The notes under the pieces are model-generated. The model made no database searches. It was not told the origin of the DNA and saw only the letters and a list, made by a program, of their open reading frames with translations. A DNA stretch of 64,000 nucleotides from positions 62,001-126,000 of the forward strand of contig CAWCJO010000017.1 of NCBI GenBank assembly GCA_963795935.1. Reading direction: 5' to 3'. Positions 53,131 to 61,321 of the stretch are shown here, piece by piece. Made by a program: the position numbers and the translations under genes. How positions within the stretch are numbered: the first letter of the stretch is position 1; the number at the start of each line of letters is the position of its first letter. Origin of the DNA: JAICMB01 sp963795935. Its GTDB lineage: Bacteria; Acidobacteriota; Terriglobia; Bryobacterales; Bryobacteraceae.

Positions 53131-54369
53131 ATGAATAAGACCTCGCTGGAAAAGAACAGAATCAAGGTCCTGTTGCTCGAAGGCGTGCATCACACGGCCG
53201 TCGATGCGTTCCGCGCCGATGGATACACCAGCATCGAGTACCATCCCAAGTCCTTGCCTCCGGCGCAGCTCGCCGAAGCGATCGGCGAGGCCTTTCTTGT
53301 AGGCATCCGCTCCGCTACCAACCTGAATAAATCCATATTCGAATATGCAAACCGGCTGATCGCAGTCGGCTGCTTCTGTATCGGAACGAATCAGGTGGAT
53401 CTCGATGCGGCGCAGGATCGCGGCATACCGGTGTTCAACGCGCCCTTCTCCAATACGCGAAGCGTCGCCGAACTCGTACTGGCGGAAACCGTGCTGCTGA
53501 TGCGCGGGATTCCCCACCGCAACGCGATGGCGCACCGCGGCGCGTGGGTGAAGACCGCGGCCGCATCGCACGAAGTTCGCGGCAAGATCCTGGGCATCGT
53601 CGGCTACGGCCACATCGGAACCCAGGTCGGTCTTCTCGCCGAAGCCTTCGGCATGCAGGCGATCTACTACGATATTGAGACGAAGCTGGCCCTCGGCAAC
53701 GCCCGCGCAGTGCCCTCGCTCGACGCTTTGCTCGAGACCGCCGACGTGGTGACGCTGCACGTGCCGGAAACGCCTCTGACGAATCGAATGATCGGGGCCG
53801 GCCAACTGGCGCGAATGAAGGAGGGCGCGCGGCTGATCAATGCTTCCCGCGGTTCGGTGGTCGATATCGATGCGCTGGTCGAGGCCTTGCAGGCGAAACA
53901 TCTCTCGGGCGCCGCAATCGACGTGTTCCCCGCCGAGCCGCGGGGCGCGGGCGACGAATTCGTTTCCCCGTTGCGCGGCCTCGATAACGTCATCTTGACG
54001 CCGCACGTCGGCGGCAGCACCGAGGAAGCGCAGCAAAATATCGGTACCGAAGTCGCGGAAAAGCTGATCAAATACAGCAACAACGGCTCCACGCTCAGCG
54101 CCGTGAATTTTCCCGAGGTATCGCTGCCGGAGCATCCCGGCAAGCACCGCATCCTGCATATTCACCGCAATCAGCCGGGCGTGTTGTCGAGGATCAATGC
54201 CGTCTTCTCGGAACGGCGGATCAACATTTCCGGCGAGTATCTTCGCACAAACCCCACCATCGGCTACGTGGTGATCGACGTGGACGCGCTGGACCGCGAA
54301 GAGACGCAGGAGTTGAAGCGCCGGCTGGACGAGGTAGAGGGCACGATCCGCACCCGCATCCTTTACTGA
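53131..54369 (+). CDS. serA: D-3-phosphoglycerate dehydrogenase
   Basis: A 412-aa 2-hydroxyacid dehydrogenase of the E. coli SerA type: IRSATNLNKSIFEYANRL, NAPFSNTRSVAELVL, LGIVGYGHIGTQVGLLAEAFGM (NAD-binding GxGxxG), LINASRGSVVDIDAL (catalytic Arg), GAAIDVFPAEP (Glu) and LTPHVGGSTEEAQQNIG (His). The C-terminal ~75 residues (HIHRNQPGVLSRINAVF...) form an ACT domain, which in E. coli binds serine for feedback inhibition. It catalyses the first step of serine synthesis. The stop overlaps the convergent aminotransferase stop by 7 nt. Confidence 0.93.
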   Translation: MNKTSLEKNRIKVLLLEGVHHTAVDAFRADGYTSIEYHPKSLPPAQLAEAIGEAFLVGIRSATNLNKSIFEYANRLIAVGCFCIGTNQVDLDAAQDRGIPVFNAPFSNTRSVAELVLAETVLLMRGIPHRNAMAHRGAWVKTAAASHEVRGKILGIVGYGHIGTQVGLLAEAFGMQAIYYDIETKLALGNARAVPSLDALLETADVVTLHVPETPLTNRMIGAGQLARMKEGARLINASRGSVVDIDALVEALQAKHLSGAAIDVFPAEPRGAGDEFVSPLRGLDNVILTPHVGGSTEEAQQNIGTEVAEKLIKYSNNGSTLSAVNFPEVSLPEHPGKHRILHIHRNQPGVLSRINAVFSERRINISGEYLRTNPTIGYVVIDVDALDREETQELKRRLDEVEGTIRTRILY

Positions 54370-55601
54370 GCCGGCGCGTTCTTATGTTTCCTGAATATCT
54401 TCGTCAGCTTGGACACCGCCGTATCCACCTGCCGTTCCGTCAGAATGAACGGCGGCAGAAACCGCAATACCGTTTCGTGGGTGCAGTTGATCAACAGGCC
54501 TTCCCCCAAAGCTTCGAGCACGAACTGCTTGCCGGAAATATCGAGCTGCAGGCCGATCATGAGTCCCTCGCCGCGCACTTCGGTAATGAATGGGAAGCGC
54601 CGCCGCAGCTCCGTCAGCTTCAGGCGGAAGTAAACGCCCACGTTTCGGATGGAGGGCAGCAGTTCGTCCAGCAAGTCCAGAAACTCGAGCGCCACGCGGC
54701 AAGCGAGCGGACCGCCGCCGAATGTAGACCCGTGCATGCCCACTCCGATGGTTGCCGCGGCCTTCTCGTTCGCCGCGACGACGCCCAGGGGGATGCCGCA
54801 GGCCAGCGGCTTGGCCGTAACCATGATGTCCGGCAGGACCACCGGTTCGGCCAATTGGTAAGCGAAGTACTTTCCCGTCCTTCCAACGCCGCACTGCGTC
54901 TCATCGAACACCAGCAGGGCGTTATAGCGATCCGCGAGCTCCCGCGCCTTGAGGACGTAATCGAGCGTCATCGGGTTGACGCCGCCCTCGCCCTGGATCC
55001 ATTCGATCACGATGCCGGCCGTGTGATCGCTCGTCACTTGATCGAGCGCGACGGCGTCGTTGGGAGGAACGAAGCGGACTCCCGGCAGAAGCGGCTCGAA
55101 ATCCTTGCGGTATTTTTCGTTGCCGGTGATCGATAACGCTCCCATGGTGCGGCCATGGAAGGAATTTTGCAGCGAGACGATCTCGAACTTAGCGGGCGAA
55201 ATACCGGCGCCATGGGAGCGGATCATCTTGATCGCGCCCTCCATCGACTCCGCGCCCGAGTTGGAGAAAAAGATGCGATTCAACCCGCTGATCTTGGCCA
55301 GGCGCTCGGCAAGCCTGCCCTGATACTCGTGGTAGTAGAGGTTGGAAGTGTGGACGATCAAGCCGGCCTGTTCACGGATGGCCTTCACCATGCGGGGATG
55401 CGCATATCCGAGCGCATTCACGCCGATGCCGGCGATGAGGTCGAGATAGCGTTTGCCGTCGAGATCGTATACATAGCAGCCCTTGCCCTTATGCAGAACG
55501 AGGGGATATCGCGCATAGTTCGACAGCAGATAATCGCGCTCGAGCGCTTGAATGCATTCGGTCGCCGTCTGGCGCGGCGCTCCGGCCGAAAGCAGTGCCA
55601 T
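54363..55601 (-). CDS. Class III aminotransferase (acetylornithine / ornithine-type)
   Basis: A 412-aa PLP-dependent aminotransferase: YDLDGKRYLDLIAGIGVNALGY, FFSNSGAESMEGAIKM, SFHGRTMGALSITGN, VIEWIQGEGGVNPM, LVFDETQCGVGRTGKYFAY and VTAKPLACGIPLGVV, the Lys that binds PLP. The pattern fits ArgD/acetylornithine aminotransferase; 4-aminobutyrate and ornithine enzymes are close alternatives. Convergent with serA. Upstream (55602-55744) is an AT-rich gap of 143 bp holding the promoter regions of both this gene and the HutI-like gene. Confidence 0.85.
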   Translation of the reverse strand: MALLSAGAPRQTATECIQALERDYLLSNYARYPLVLHKGKGCYVYDLDGKRYLDLIAGIGVNALGYAHPRMVKAIREQAGLIVHTSNLYYHEYQGRLAERLAKISGLNRIFFSNSGAESMEGAIKMIRSHGAGISPAKFEIVSLQNSFHGRTMGALSITGNEKYRKDFEPLLPGVRFVPPNDAVALDQVTSDHTAGIVIEWIQGEGGVNPMTLDYVLKARELADRYNALLVFDETQCGVGRTGKYFAYQLAEPVVLPDIMVTAKPLACGIPLGVVAANEKAAATIGVGMHGSTFGGGPLACRVALEFLDLLDELLPSIRNVGVYFRLKLTELRRRFPFITEVRGEGLMIGLQLDISGKQFVLEALGEGLLINCTHETVLRFLPPFILTERQVDTAVSKLTKIFRKHKNAPAQ

Positions 55602-55744
55602 ATCGAATAGCGTAGCAGCGGCGCGGAGGGGCGGGGCCGGCGCCGCGAGCCGCGTTTGAAGCGCGCGTTAATAACAACATTTAATTCTAAATTGTTTTGA
55701 ATTTTGAGCAATAGTATGCAAGAATAGCCTTGCTTAATTGAAAA

Positions 55745-56983
55745 GTGGCCAGGCCCATTCTAATTCGGGGCGCCCGCCAGTTGTTGACGCTGCGCGGAGG
55801 CGCCGCGCCCCGGCGGGGCCTCGCTCTGCGCGAACTCGGCATCATCGCCGATGGAGCGGTCCTGATTTGCGACGGAGCGATTCGGGAAGTCGGACCGAGC
55901 AGGCGCGTGGAAGCCTTGGCGGAGGCCCGCGATGCGGAGGAAATCAGCGCCGCCGGACAGGTCGTGATGCCGGGTTTCGTCGACGCCCACACCCATCCGG
56001 TCGCCGGGCCCTCGCGCGCCTTCGATACCGCGCGGGGCGATTTGGAAGCGTGGGAATACTGGAAACGCGTGGAGCGGATGTCATCCAACGCGCTCGAGGC
56101 CGAGGGGCTGGAGTTCCTGGAGGAATGCTTGCGCCACGGCACGACCACGATCGAGGCCAAGTCCGGTTTCGGCATCGACGAAAGAGGCGAGGTGAAATTG
56201 CTGCGCGCCTATGCCGCGCTCAACCGCCGCACCGGCATGGTGGTCTCGACGTTCATGGGTACGAGATGGCTTCCCGCGGGCGTCTCGAGCGGCGAATACA
56301 TCGAATGGATGTGCTCCCACATGCTGCCGCTGGTGCGGCGGCGCGGGCTGGCCGAATTCGCCGATATTTGTTGCGAAGACAACATGTTCTCCGCGGAGCA
56401 GGCGGCGCGTTACTTACGCGTGGCGCGGCAGCTTGGATTGCGTTTCAAGATGCACGTTGGCCAGAGGTCGAATACCGGAGCGGTGGCCGACGCGGTGCGG
56501 CTCGGGGCGGCCAGCGTGGACCACCTGGTTTTCGTGGGCGAGCGCGATGCGCAGTGCCTCGCAGGAAGCGACACCATCGCCATGCTGCTCCCCGGTCCGG
56601 TATTTTTCAAGAGCAGGCGCCGCTACGCGCCCGCCAGAGCGCTGATCGATGCCGGGGCCGCCGTGGCCCTGGCGACCGACTATAATCCCGAAACGAGTCC
56701 CTGTCAGAACATGCAGACCATGATTGCGCTCGCCTGCCGTGAAATGAGCATGACGGTTGCGGAAGCCGTGTCGGCGGCGACCATCAACGGCGCGCACGCG
56801 CTTTGCCGCGCTCACCGCACCGGCTCCCTCGAGCGCGGAAAACGCGCCGACATCGTCATACTCGGCGTGAGCGATTATCGGGAATTCGCGCATCATTTCG
56901 GCGTCAATCTGGTCGATGTCGCAATCAAGAGCGGCGAGGTTATTTTCCAGCGCTCGCGGGTGCGCTGGGCGGCCGAAGAGTAG
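55745..56983 (+). CDS. Imidazolonepropionase-like metal-dependent amidohydrolase
   Basis: A 412-aa amidohydrolase-superfamily protein: GQVVMPGFVDAHTHPVAGPS (metal-binding HxH), HGTTTIEAKSGFG, FKMHVGQRSNTGAV (third metal His), DHLVFVGERD and ALATDYNPETSPCQNM (metal Asp and the NPxTSP loop of imidazolonepropionases). This fits HutI, which opens the imidazolone ring in histidine degradation, but no other hut genes are nearby, so a related amidohydrolase remains possible. GTG start at 55745 without a clear Shine-Dalgarno; upstream DNA is AT-rich. Confidence 0.78.
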   Translation: MARPILIRGARQLLTLRGGAAPRRGLALRELGIIADGAVLICDGAIREVGPSRRVEALAEARDAEEISAAGQVVMPGFVDAHTHPVAGPSRAFDTARGDLEAWEYWKRVERMSSNALEAEGLEFLEECLRHGTTTIEAKSGFGIDERGEVKLLRAYAALNRRTGMVVSTFMGTRWLPAGVSSGEYIEWMCSHMLPLVRRRGLAEFADICCEDNMFSAEQAARYLRVARQLGLRFKMHVGQRSNTGAVADAVRLGAASVDHLVFVGERDAQCLAGSDTIAMLLPGPVFFKSRRRYAPARALIDAGAAVALATDYNPETSPCQNMQTMIALACREMSMTVAEAVSAATINGAHALCRAHRTGSLERGKRADIVILGVSDYREFAHHFGVNLVDVAIKSGEVIFQRSRVRWAAEE

Positions 56984-57027
56984 CGCGTCCGCGCGTCGTT
57001 TCGCCGCGGAGACTAAAATGAACTTAG

Positions 57028-57906
57028 GTGCTCGTCTCTATTACGCCCAAGCTGGAGCGTCCCGACCCGGCGCGTCCTAATTGGTTGCGGGCTCCCGCTC
57101 CCGTCGGCCGCAATTATCGTGAATTGAAGACCTTGGTCGGGGATTTGAAGTTGCATACCGTTTGCGAAAGCGCGGCCTGCCCCAACATAGGCGAATGCTG
57201 GAACCGCCGCACGGCGACATTCATGATTCTGGGCAACGTGTGCACCCGCCGCTGCGGATTTTGCGCGGTTCAGAAGGGTGCTCCCTTGGCCGTGGATTAT
57301 GGCGAGCCGTGGCGCGTCGCCGAGGCTTGCGCCGCCCTGGGACTAAAGTACGCGGTGATCACCAGCGTCAACCGCGACGACCGCGCCGATGGCGGCGCGG
57401 AGCTATTCGCTTTGACGATCGCGGCCATCCGGGAGCGTATCCCGGGGTGCAAAGTGGAGGTCCTGGTGCCCGATTTCCAGGGCTCGCGCGCAGCCATGGA
57501 GACGGTCATGAACGCCCATCCCGATGTCCTCAATCACAACATCGAAACCGTGCCGCGGTTGTATCGCCAGGCGCGTCTCGGCGCGCGCTACGAGCGCTCG
57601 CTCGAAATGTTGGAATACGCCAAGAGGCTGCGCCCGTTTATTCCCACGAAATCGGGTTTGATGGCCGGTCTGGGCGAGACCGCGGACGAGGCCATTGCCG
57701 TGATGCGCGATCTTCGCGGCCACAAGGTCGATATCCTGACCGTGGGCCAGTACCTCAGGCCCACGCAGAAACATTTGCCGGTGGCGCGCTACGTTTCGCG
57801 CGAGGAGTTCGCCGAGTACAAACGGATCGCATACGGCTTGGGATTCGCGCATGTCGAATCGGGCCCACTGGTGCGCAGCTCGTACCACGCCAGTGACGCG
57901 GTCTGA
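57028..57906 (+). CDS. lipA: Lipoyl synthase
   Basis: A 292-aa radical-SAM lipoyl synthase with both iron-sulfur clusters: CESAACPNIGEC (auxiliary cluster, C-x4-C-x5-C) and CTRRCGFCAVQKG (radical-SAM CxxxCxxC). Other motifs: RRTATFMILGNVCTR, SVNRDDRADGGAELFA and VGQYLRPTQKHLPVARYV. It inserts two sulfurs into octanoyl groups on lipoyl domains. GTG start (57028), as no ATG in frame fits. lipB is not in the window. The MBL hydrolase gene overlaps its end. Confidence 0.93.
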   Translation: MLVSITPKLERPDPARPNWLRAPAPVGRNYRELKTLVGDLKLHTVCESAACPNIGECWNRRTATFMILGNVCTRRCGFCAVQKGAPLAVDYGEPWRVAEACAALGLKYAVITSVNRDDRADGGAELFALTIAAIRERIPGCKVEVLVPDFQGSRAAMETVMNAHPDVLNHNIETVPRLYRQARLGARYERSLEMLEYAKRLRPFIPTKSGLMAGLGETADEAIAVMRDLRGHKVDILTVGQYLRPTQKHLPVARYVSREEFAEYKRIAYGLGFAHVESGPLVRSSYHASDAV

Positions 57907-58873
57907 GGTGGACGCGCCCGGGGAACTCACTCGCGGCGTTATTCGCATCGATTTGCCGCTGCCGTTCGAGCTCGAGCAAATCAATTTGTACTTGATTCCA
58001 ATCGACCGCGGGTATCTCCTGATCGATTGCGGGATGGACACCCCGGAGAGTTTCGCCGCGCTTGAAAGCGCCCTAGGGCGCGCCGGCGCCCGCTGGAGCG
58101 AGATCCGTGTGGTCGTTGTGACGCACATGCACCCGGATCATATCGGGCTTGCGCCGCGCATACGCGCGCTGAGCGGCGCCAGTTTCCTGATGCACCAGGC
58201 GGAGGCGGCCCATCTCGATTCGCTCGAGCGCGAAGAGCGCCGGCTGCCGTATTTGCACGATGCCTATACGCGCTGCGGCGTTCCGGCGGAGGCGCAGCTC
58301 GAGATGGACCGCTCCTTCGCCTTTATCCGCAAAAGTCTGCACGAAATCGTTCCCGACATGCTGTTGCGCGGCGGCGAGCGGATCGATTCCGCCATCGGGC
58401 CGCTCACCGTCGTGCCCACGCCAGGGCATTCGCCCGGCCATATCTGTCTGCACGCCGCCGGGCGCGGGCTTCTGTTTTCCGGCGACCACATCCTGAATTC
58501 CATTACGCCCAATATCTCCTGGCATCCGGGAACCGATGCCCTGGGCGACTACCTCGAATCGCTCGATCGCGTAGGGCGTTTGGAGATTGAGCGCGTGCTA
58601 CCAGCCCATGGGCCGCCGTTCTCCGGACACCGCGAATGGATTGCGGAAACCGTCGCGCATCATGATAGGCGCTGCGGCCGCATTCTCGAGGCTGTGCGCG
58701 ATGGGGCGCGGACGGCGCACGAGATCGCGGGCCGCTTGTGGACGCAGCGCCTGGACCCCATCCATCGCCACTTCGCCGTCTTTGAAACGATGGCTCACTT
58801 GGAGCATATGCGCCGGCGGGGGCAGCTGCGGGCGCTCGACCGCGGCGGTGTCAGCGAGTGGGTCGCAACATAG
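57893..58873 (+). CDS. Metallo-beta-lactamase-fold hydrolase
   Basis: A 326-aa MBL-fold protein: VVVVTHMHPDHIGLAP (HxHxDH), VPTPGHSPGHICLH, GRGLLFSGDHILNSITPNI and LPAHGPPFSG, giving all metal-binding residues. The C-terminal winged-helix-like tail (TVAHHDRRCGRILEAVRDG, FAVFETMAHLEHMRRRGQL) is characteristic of the LACTB2-like / RNase-Z-adjacent MBL group. Substrate unknown. The frame runs back into lipA; GTG at 57893 or at 57908 are the plausible starts, so coupling with lipA translation is likely. Confidence 0.8.
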   Translation: MTRSEVDAPGELTRGVIRIDLPLPFELEQINLYLIPIDRGYLLIDCGMDTPESFAALESALGRAGARWSEIRVVVVTHMHPDHIGLAPRIRALSGASFLMHQAEAAHLDSLEREERRLPYLHDAYTRCGVPAEAQLEMDRSFAFIRKSLHEIVPDMLLRGGERIDSAIGPLTVVPTPGHSPGHICLHAAGRGLLFSGDHILNSITPNISWHPGTDALGDYLESLDRVGRLEIERVLPAHGPPFSGHREWIAETVAHHDRRCGRILEAVRDGARTAHEIAGRLWTQRLDPIHRHFAVFETMAHLEHMRRRGQLRALDRGGVSEWVAT

Positions 58874-58877
58874 GCGT

Positions 58878-59093
58878 ATGAAAGTCCCAGATGCACCGAC
58901 AGATCCCAATAGGCCCACGAACGCGCATCAAACACTGCCGCGGGAGCGTTATCCAGAGTTTTCCGAATCGATCCGGTCCGGCCAAGCCGTGGAGCGTGCA
59001 ATGCGCGAGAAAATGCACCGCGTCGGCCAGCGGTTCGGATTGGGGCTTGACCGGACCACTCGCTTAGCCACCGCCAACAGTTCGGCTGTTTGA
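58878..59093 (+). CDS. Uncertain small ORF
   Basis: A 71-codon ORF starting MKVPDAPTDPNRPTNAH, just 4 nt after the MBL gene stop. No RBS, no motif, and the opposite strand has an equally open frame, so coding is doubtful. The same stretch on the minus strand (about 59080-59172, KALNYFDEASALPDDAVV, WRWLSEW) faintly resembles an AlpA-like helix-turn-helix fragment; either the region is decayed or it is noncoding. Confidence 0.22.
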   Translation: MKVPDAPTDPNRPTNAHQTLPRERYPEFSESIRSGQAVERAMREKMHRVGQRFGLGLDRTTRLATANSSAV

Positions 59094-59196
59094 CGACGGC
59101 ATCATCCGGCAGCGCTGACGCTTCGTCAAAATAATTGAGCGCCTTCGGCGTTGTTAGGGGATAGGCGACCATCCCGCGCTCGCGCGCCCGATCGGT

Positions 59197-59202
59197 TATA
59201 CT
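59197..59202 (+). promoter_or_regulatory. -10-like element upstream of the aromatic leader
   Basis: TATACT within GGTTATACTAAT, nine nt before the leader ATG. No convincing -35 is present at the usual distance. A transcript starting 7-10 nt downstream would begin almost at the ATG. Confidence 0.4.
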
Positions 59203-59211
59203 AATGTTTTC

Positions 59212-59265
59212 ATGCTGTCCCCGGCGCCCCGCTGGTTTCGATTCAGGTTTTGGTATCCCCTCTGA
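59212..59265 (+). CDS. Aromatic-rich leader peptide of the DAHP synthase gene (putative attenuator)
   Basis: A 17-codon ORF: MLSPAPRWFRFRFWYPL, then TGA (59263-59265). Codons 8-15 are Trp-Phe-Arg-Phe-Arg-Phe-Trp-Tyr, so six of eight specify aromatic residues, covering all three aromatic amino acids. It ends 83 nt before the DAHP synthase ATG, and a perfect terminator-like hairpin with a T-rich tail lies between them. This is the layout of a translation-coupled transcription attenuator as known for trp and phe operons. No Shine-Dalgarno precedes the ATG, and the -10-like TATACT is so close that translation may be leaderless. Confidence 0.72.
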   Translation: MLSPAPRWFRFRFWYPL

Positions 59266-59269
59266 ATCG
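59239..59269 (+). promoter_or_regulatory. Hairpin overlapping the aromatic control codons
   Basis: CGATTCAG (59239-59246) pairs perfectly with CTGAATCG (59262-59269). The loop contains the TTT TGG TAT codons (Phe-Trp-Tyr). A ribosome stalled at these codons would keep this hairpin open, which in classical attenuation changes downstream pairing. A possible alternative pairing is GCTGGTT (59231-59237) with AACCGGC (59303-59309), reaching the base of the terminator stem, with one G-U pair. Confidence 0.5.
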
Positions 59270-59308
59270 CTGCGGCAGCGGCGCACAGCGGCGGATCGGC
59301 ATAACCGG

Positions 59309-59337
59309 CCCACTCGAAAGAGTGGGTTTTTGTTTTT
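59309..59337 (+). terminator. Intrinsic terminator / attenuator hairpin before the DAHP synthase gene
   Basis: CCCACTC-GAAA-GAGTGGG (59309-59326): a perfect 7-bp stem with a stable GNRA-type tetraloop. It is followed at once by TTTTTGTTTTT (59327-59337), the U-tract of a Rho-independent terminator. It ends one base before the AGGAGA ribosome binding site (59338-59343) of the DAHP synthase gene, so it would block that gene's transcription unless prevented. Confidence 0.8.
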
Positions 59338-59348
59338 AGGAGAACGCC

Positions 59349-60389
59349 ATGATTATCTCCATGAAGCTGCACTCCACCCGCCAGGAAATCGATCAAGTGT
59401 GTGAGCGCATCCGCGATTTCGGGTACAAGATCCACGCCATTGAAGGCGAGGAGCGCGTCGTGATCGGCGTGGTGGGCGTCGGCGACGTCACTGCCTGCCT
59501 GGAATCGGTCGAGGCCATGCCGCAAGTCGAGCGCGCCGTCCGCATTTCGGCCCCGTACAAATTCGTCAGCCGCGAGTTCCATGCCGGAAAATCCCGGATC
59601 CACGCCGCCGGGCTTGAAATCGGCGGCGGCGATTTCATCGTCATGGCCGGCCCCTGCTCGGTGGAATCGGAACAGCAGATCATGCAGGCCGCCGAAGGCG
59701 TGGCCAAAGCGGGCGCCAAATTGTTGCGCGGGGGCGCCTTTAAACCCCGTACCTCGCCCTACGACTTTCAAGGCCTCGAAACGGAGGGGCTGAAGCTGCT
59801 GGCGAAAGCGCGCCGTCACACTGGGCTCGGAATCGTCACGGAAGTAATGAGCGACAGCGATGTCGGCCTCGTGTCCGAATACGCCGACATCCTCCAGATC
59901 GGCGCCCGCAACATGCAGAACTTCGCGCTTCTCAAGTCGCTCGGCAAGAGCTCCCGCCCGGTAATGCTGAAACGCGGCATGAGCTCCACCATCAAAGAGC
60001 TGCTCATGTCGGCGGAATACGTCGTAGCGCACGGCAACCCCAACGTCATTCTGTGCGAGCGCGGTATCCGCACCTTTGAAACATACACGCGCAATACATG
60101 CGATATCGTGGCTGTCCCGGCGCTCCGCGAGTTGACCCACCTCCCCGTGATCCTGGACCCCAGTCACGCCACGGGCAGGCGCAGCCTGGTTGCCGCGCTC
60201 TCTCGCGCCGCCATTGCTATTGGAGCCGACGGCCTGATCGTGGAAGTGCATCCCGCGCCCGAGAAAGCCATCAGCGACGGCGCGCAATCGCTCGATCTCG
60301 CGCAGTTCCAAAACATGATGAACGACCTGCAACCCTACATCGATCTCTGGAAGCGATCGCGCCTGACGGAAGCCTCCGCCGCGGTTTAA
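59349..60389 (+). CDS. aroF: 3-deoxy-7-phosphoheptulonate (DAHP) synthase, type I beta with N-terminal regulatory domain
   Basis: A 346-aa DAHP synthase of the I-beta group. N-terminal ~75 residues form a ferredoxin-like regulatory domain (IRDFGYKIHAIEGEERVVIG). The barrel shows FIVMAGPCSVESEQQIM, KLLRGGAFKPRTSPYDFQGL, QIGARNMQNFALL, LKRGMSSTIKELLMSAEYV, ILCERGIRTFE and VILDPSHATGRRS, with the metal and phosphoenolpyruvate-binding Cys, His, Glu and Asp residues. It joins PEP and erythrose 4-phosphate, the first step to Trp, Phe and Tyr. Expression is probably attenuated by the aromatic leader upstream. AGGAGA precedes the ATG. Confidence 0.92.
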   Translation: MIISMKLHSTRQEIDQVCERIRDFGYKIHAIEGEERVVIGVVGVGDVTACLESVEAMPQVERAVRISAPYKFVSREFHAGKSRIHAAGLEIGGGDFIVMAGPCSVESEQQIMQAAEGVAKAGAKLLRGGAFKPRTSPYDFQGLETEGLKLLAKARRHTGLGIVTEVMSDSDVGLVSEYADILQIGARNMQNFALLKSLGKSSRPVMLKRGMSSTIKELLMSAEYVVAHGNPNVILCERGIRTFETYTRNTCDIVAVPALRELTHLPVILDPSHATGRRSLVAALSRAAIAIGADGLIVEVHPAPEKAISDGAQSLDLAQFQNMMNDLQPYIDLWKRSRLTEASAAV

Positions 60390-60397
60390 TTTCAAAC

Positions 60398-61321
60398 GTG
60401 CGCTTCCGTATACAGCCTTGGCAGCTCGCGGCGCTTCTCGTGGTGGTCTGCGCGGCCGCGATCGTGAGCTTTTACTTTTACCGGGCGGCGGGCGCGGACA
60501 GCCCCGGCGAGCTTGCCTCCTACCTTCCGCTTTCAGACGGCGCCCTGGTCTATTTGGATGTCGATGCCATGCGGCGTTCCGGTATCCTGGACCTGATCGC
60601 GGGAAAGAAAGCCGCGGAGGAGCTCGAATACCAGTCCTTCGTCGACGAAACCAAGTTCGATTATCGCGACGACCTCGACGCCTTGGCCGCCCTGTTCAAG
60701 CCCGGCCAGGTTTTCATGACGGTGCGCGGAAGCTTCAATTGGAAAAGCTTGATCGCCTATGTCAACCATCACGGGGGATCGTGCGTCAACAGCTTCTGCA
60801 CGGTCAGGGGGAGCAAGCCGGAGCGGCGCATTTCCTTTTACCCCATCAAATCGAATGTTATGGCGCTGGCCGTCAGCTCCGATAGCTGGGCCGCTTACCA
60901 GATCGCTCGAAAATCGGCCCGGCTTCCCATTGCGCCGCCTCCAAAGCCGGCGTGGGCATTGCTGACCGGTCCGGCTCTCAAAGATATCGGCTCCCTTCCG
61001 GCGGGCACAAAATCCTTTGCCACCGCGCTGGAACAAGCGGACAGCATGCTTTTCAGCGTGGACGAGCAGGGCGAAGGCCTGGAGTTGTATCTCGCCGTCA
61101 CTTGCCAGACCGCCGACAAGGCTTCCGTTCTGCTGGACCAATTGCAATCCACCACCGATACCCTTCGCCGCTGGCTCGCTCGCGAACGCCGGCAGCCCAA
61201 TCCAGACGACCTCAGCGGCGTGCTGACCACAGGATCGTTCCGGCGCGACGATCGCAAGGTATTCGGGACGTGGCCGTTACGCCGTTCTTTCATCGAAGCG
61301 CTCGCGGGAGGCTCGAATTAA
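60398..61321 (+). CDS. Membrane-anchored protein, conserved hypothetical
   Basis: A 307-aa protein with one N-terminal transmembrane helix (LAALLVVVCAAAIVSFYFY). The rest is an exported globular domain: SDGALVYLDVDAMRRSGILDLI near the start, FKPGQVFMTVRGSFNWKSLI, RRISFYPIKSNVMALAVSSD and LTGPALKDIGSLPAGTKSFA. No catalytic motif is visible. The pattern resembles acidobacterial secreted proteins of unknown function. GTG at 60398 starts it 8 nt after the DAHP synthase gene. It ends overlapping the PfkB reading frame. Confidence 0.65.
   Translation: MRFRIQPWQLAALLVVVCAAAIVSFYFYRAAGADSPGELASYLPLSDGALVYLDVDAMRRSGILDLIAGKKAAEELEYQSFVDETKFDYRDDLDALAALFKPGQVFMTVRGSFNWKSLIAYVNHHGGSCVNSFCTVRGSKPERRISFYPIKSNVMALAVSSDSWAAYQIARKSARLPIAPPPKPAWALLTGPALKDIGSLPAGTKSFATALEQADSMLFSVDEQGEGLELYLAVTCQTADKASVLLDQLQSTTDTLRRWLARERRQPNPDDLSGVLTTGSFRRDDRKVFGTWPLRRSFIEALAGGSN

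Noticed and set aside
58795..59313. Minus-strand frame of 172 aa over the aromatic leader
   Set aside because: Part of it vaguely resembles an AlpA-like HTH, but it covers the leader, the terminator and the MBL end, has no RBS and is not conserved-looking; at most a decayed fragment.
59204..59404. 66-codon frame starting MFSCCPRR across leader and aroF start
   Set aside because: Runs out of frame into aroF; the 17-codon frame at 59212 explains the aromatic codons and hairpins better.
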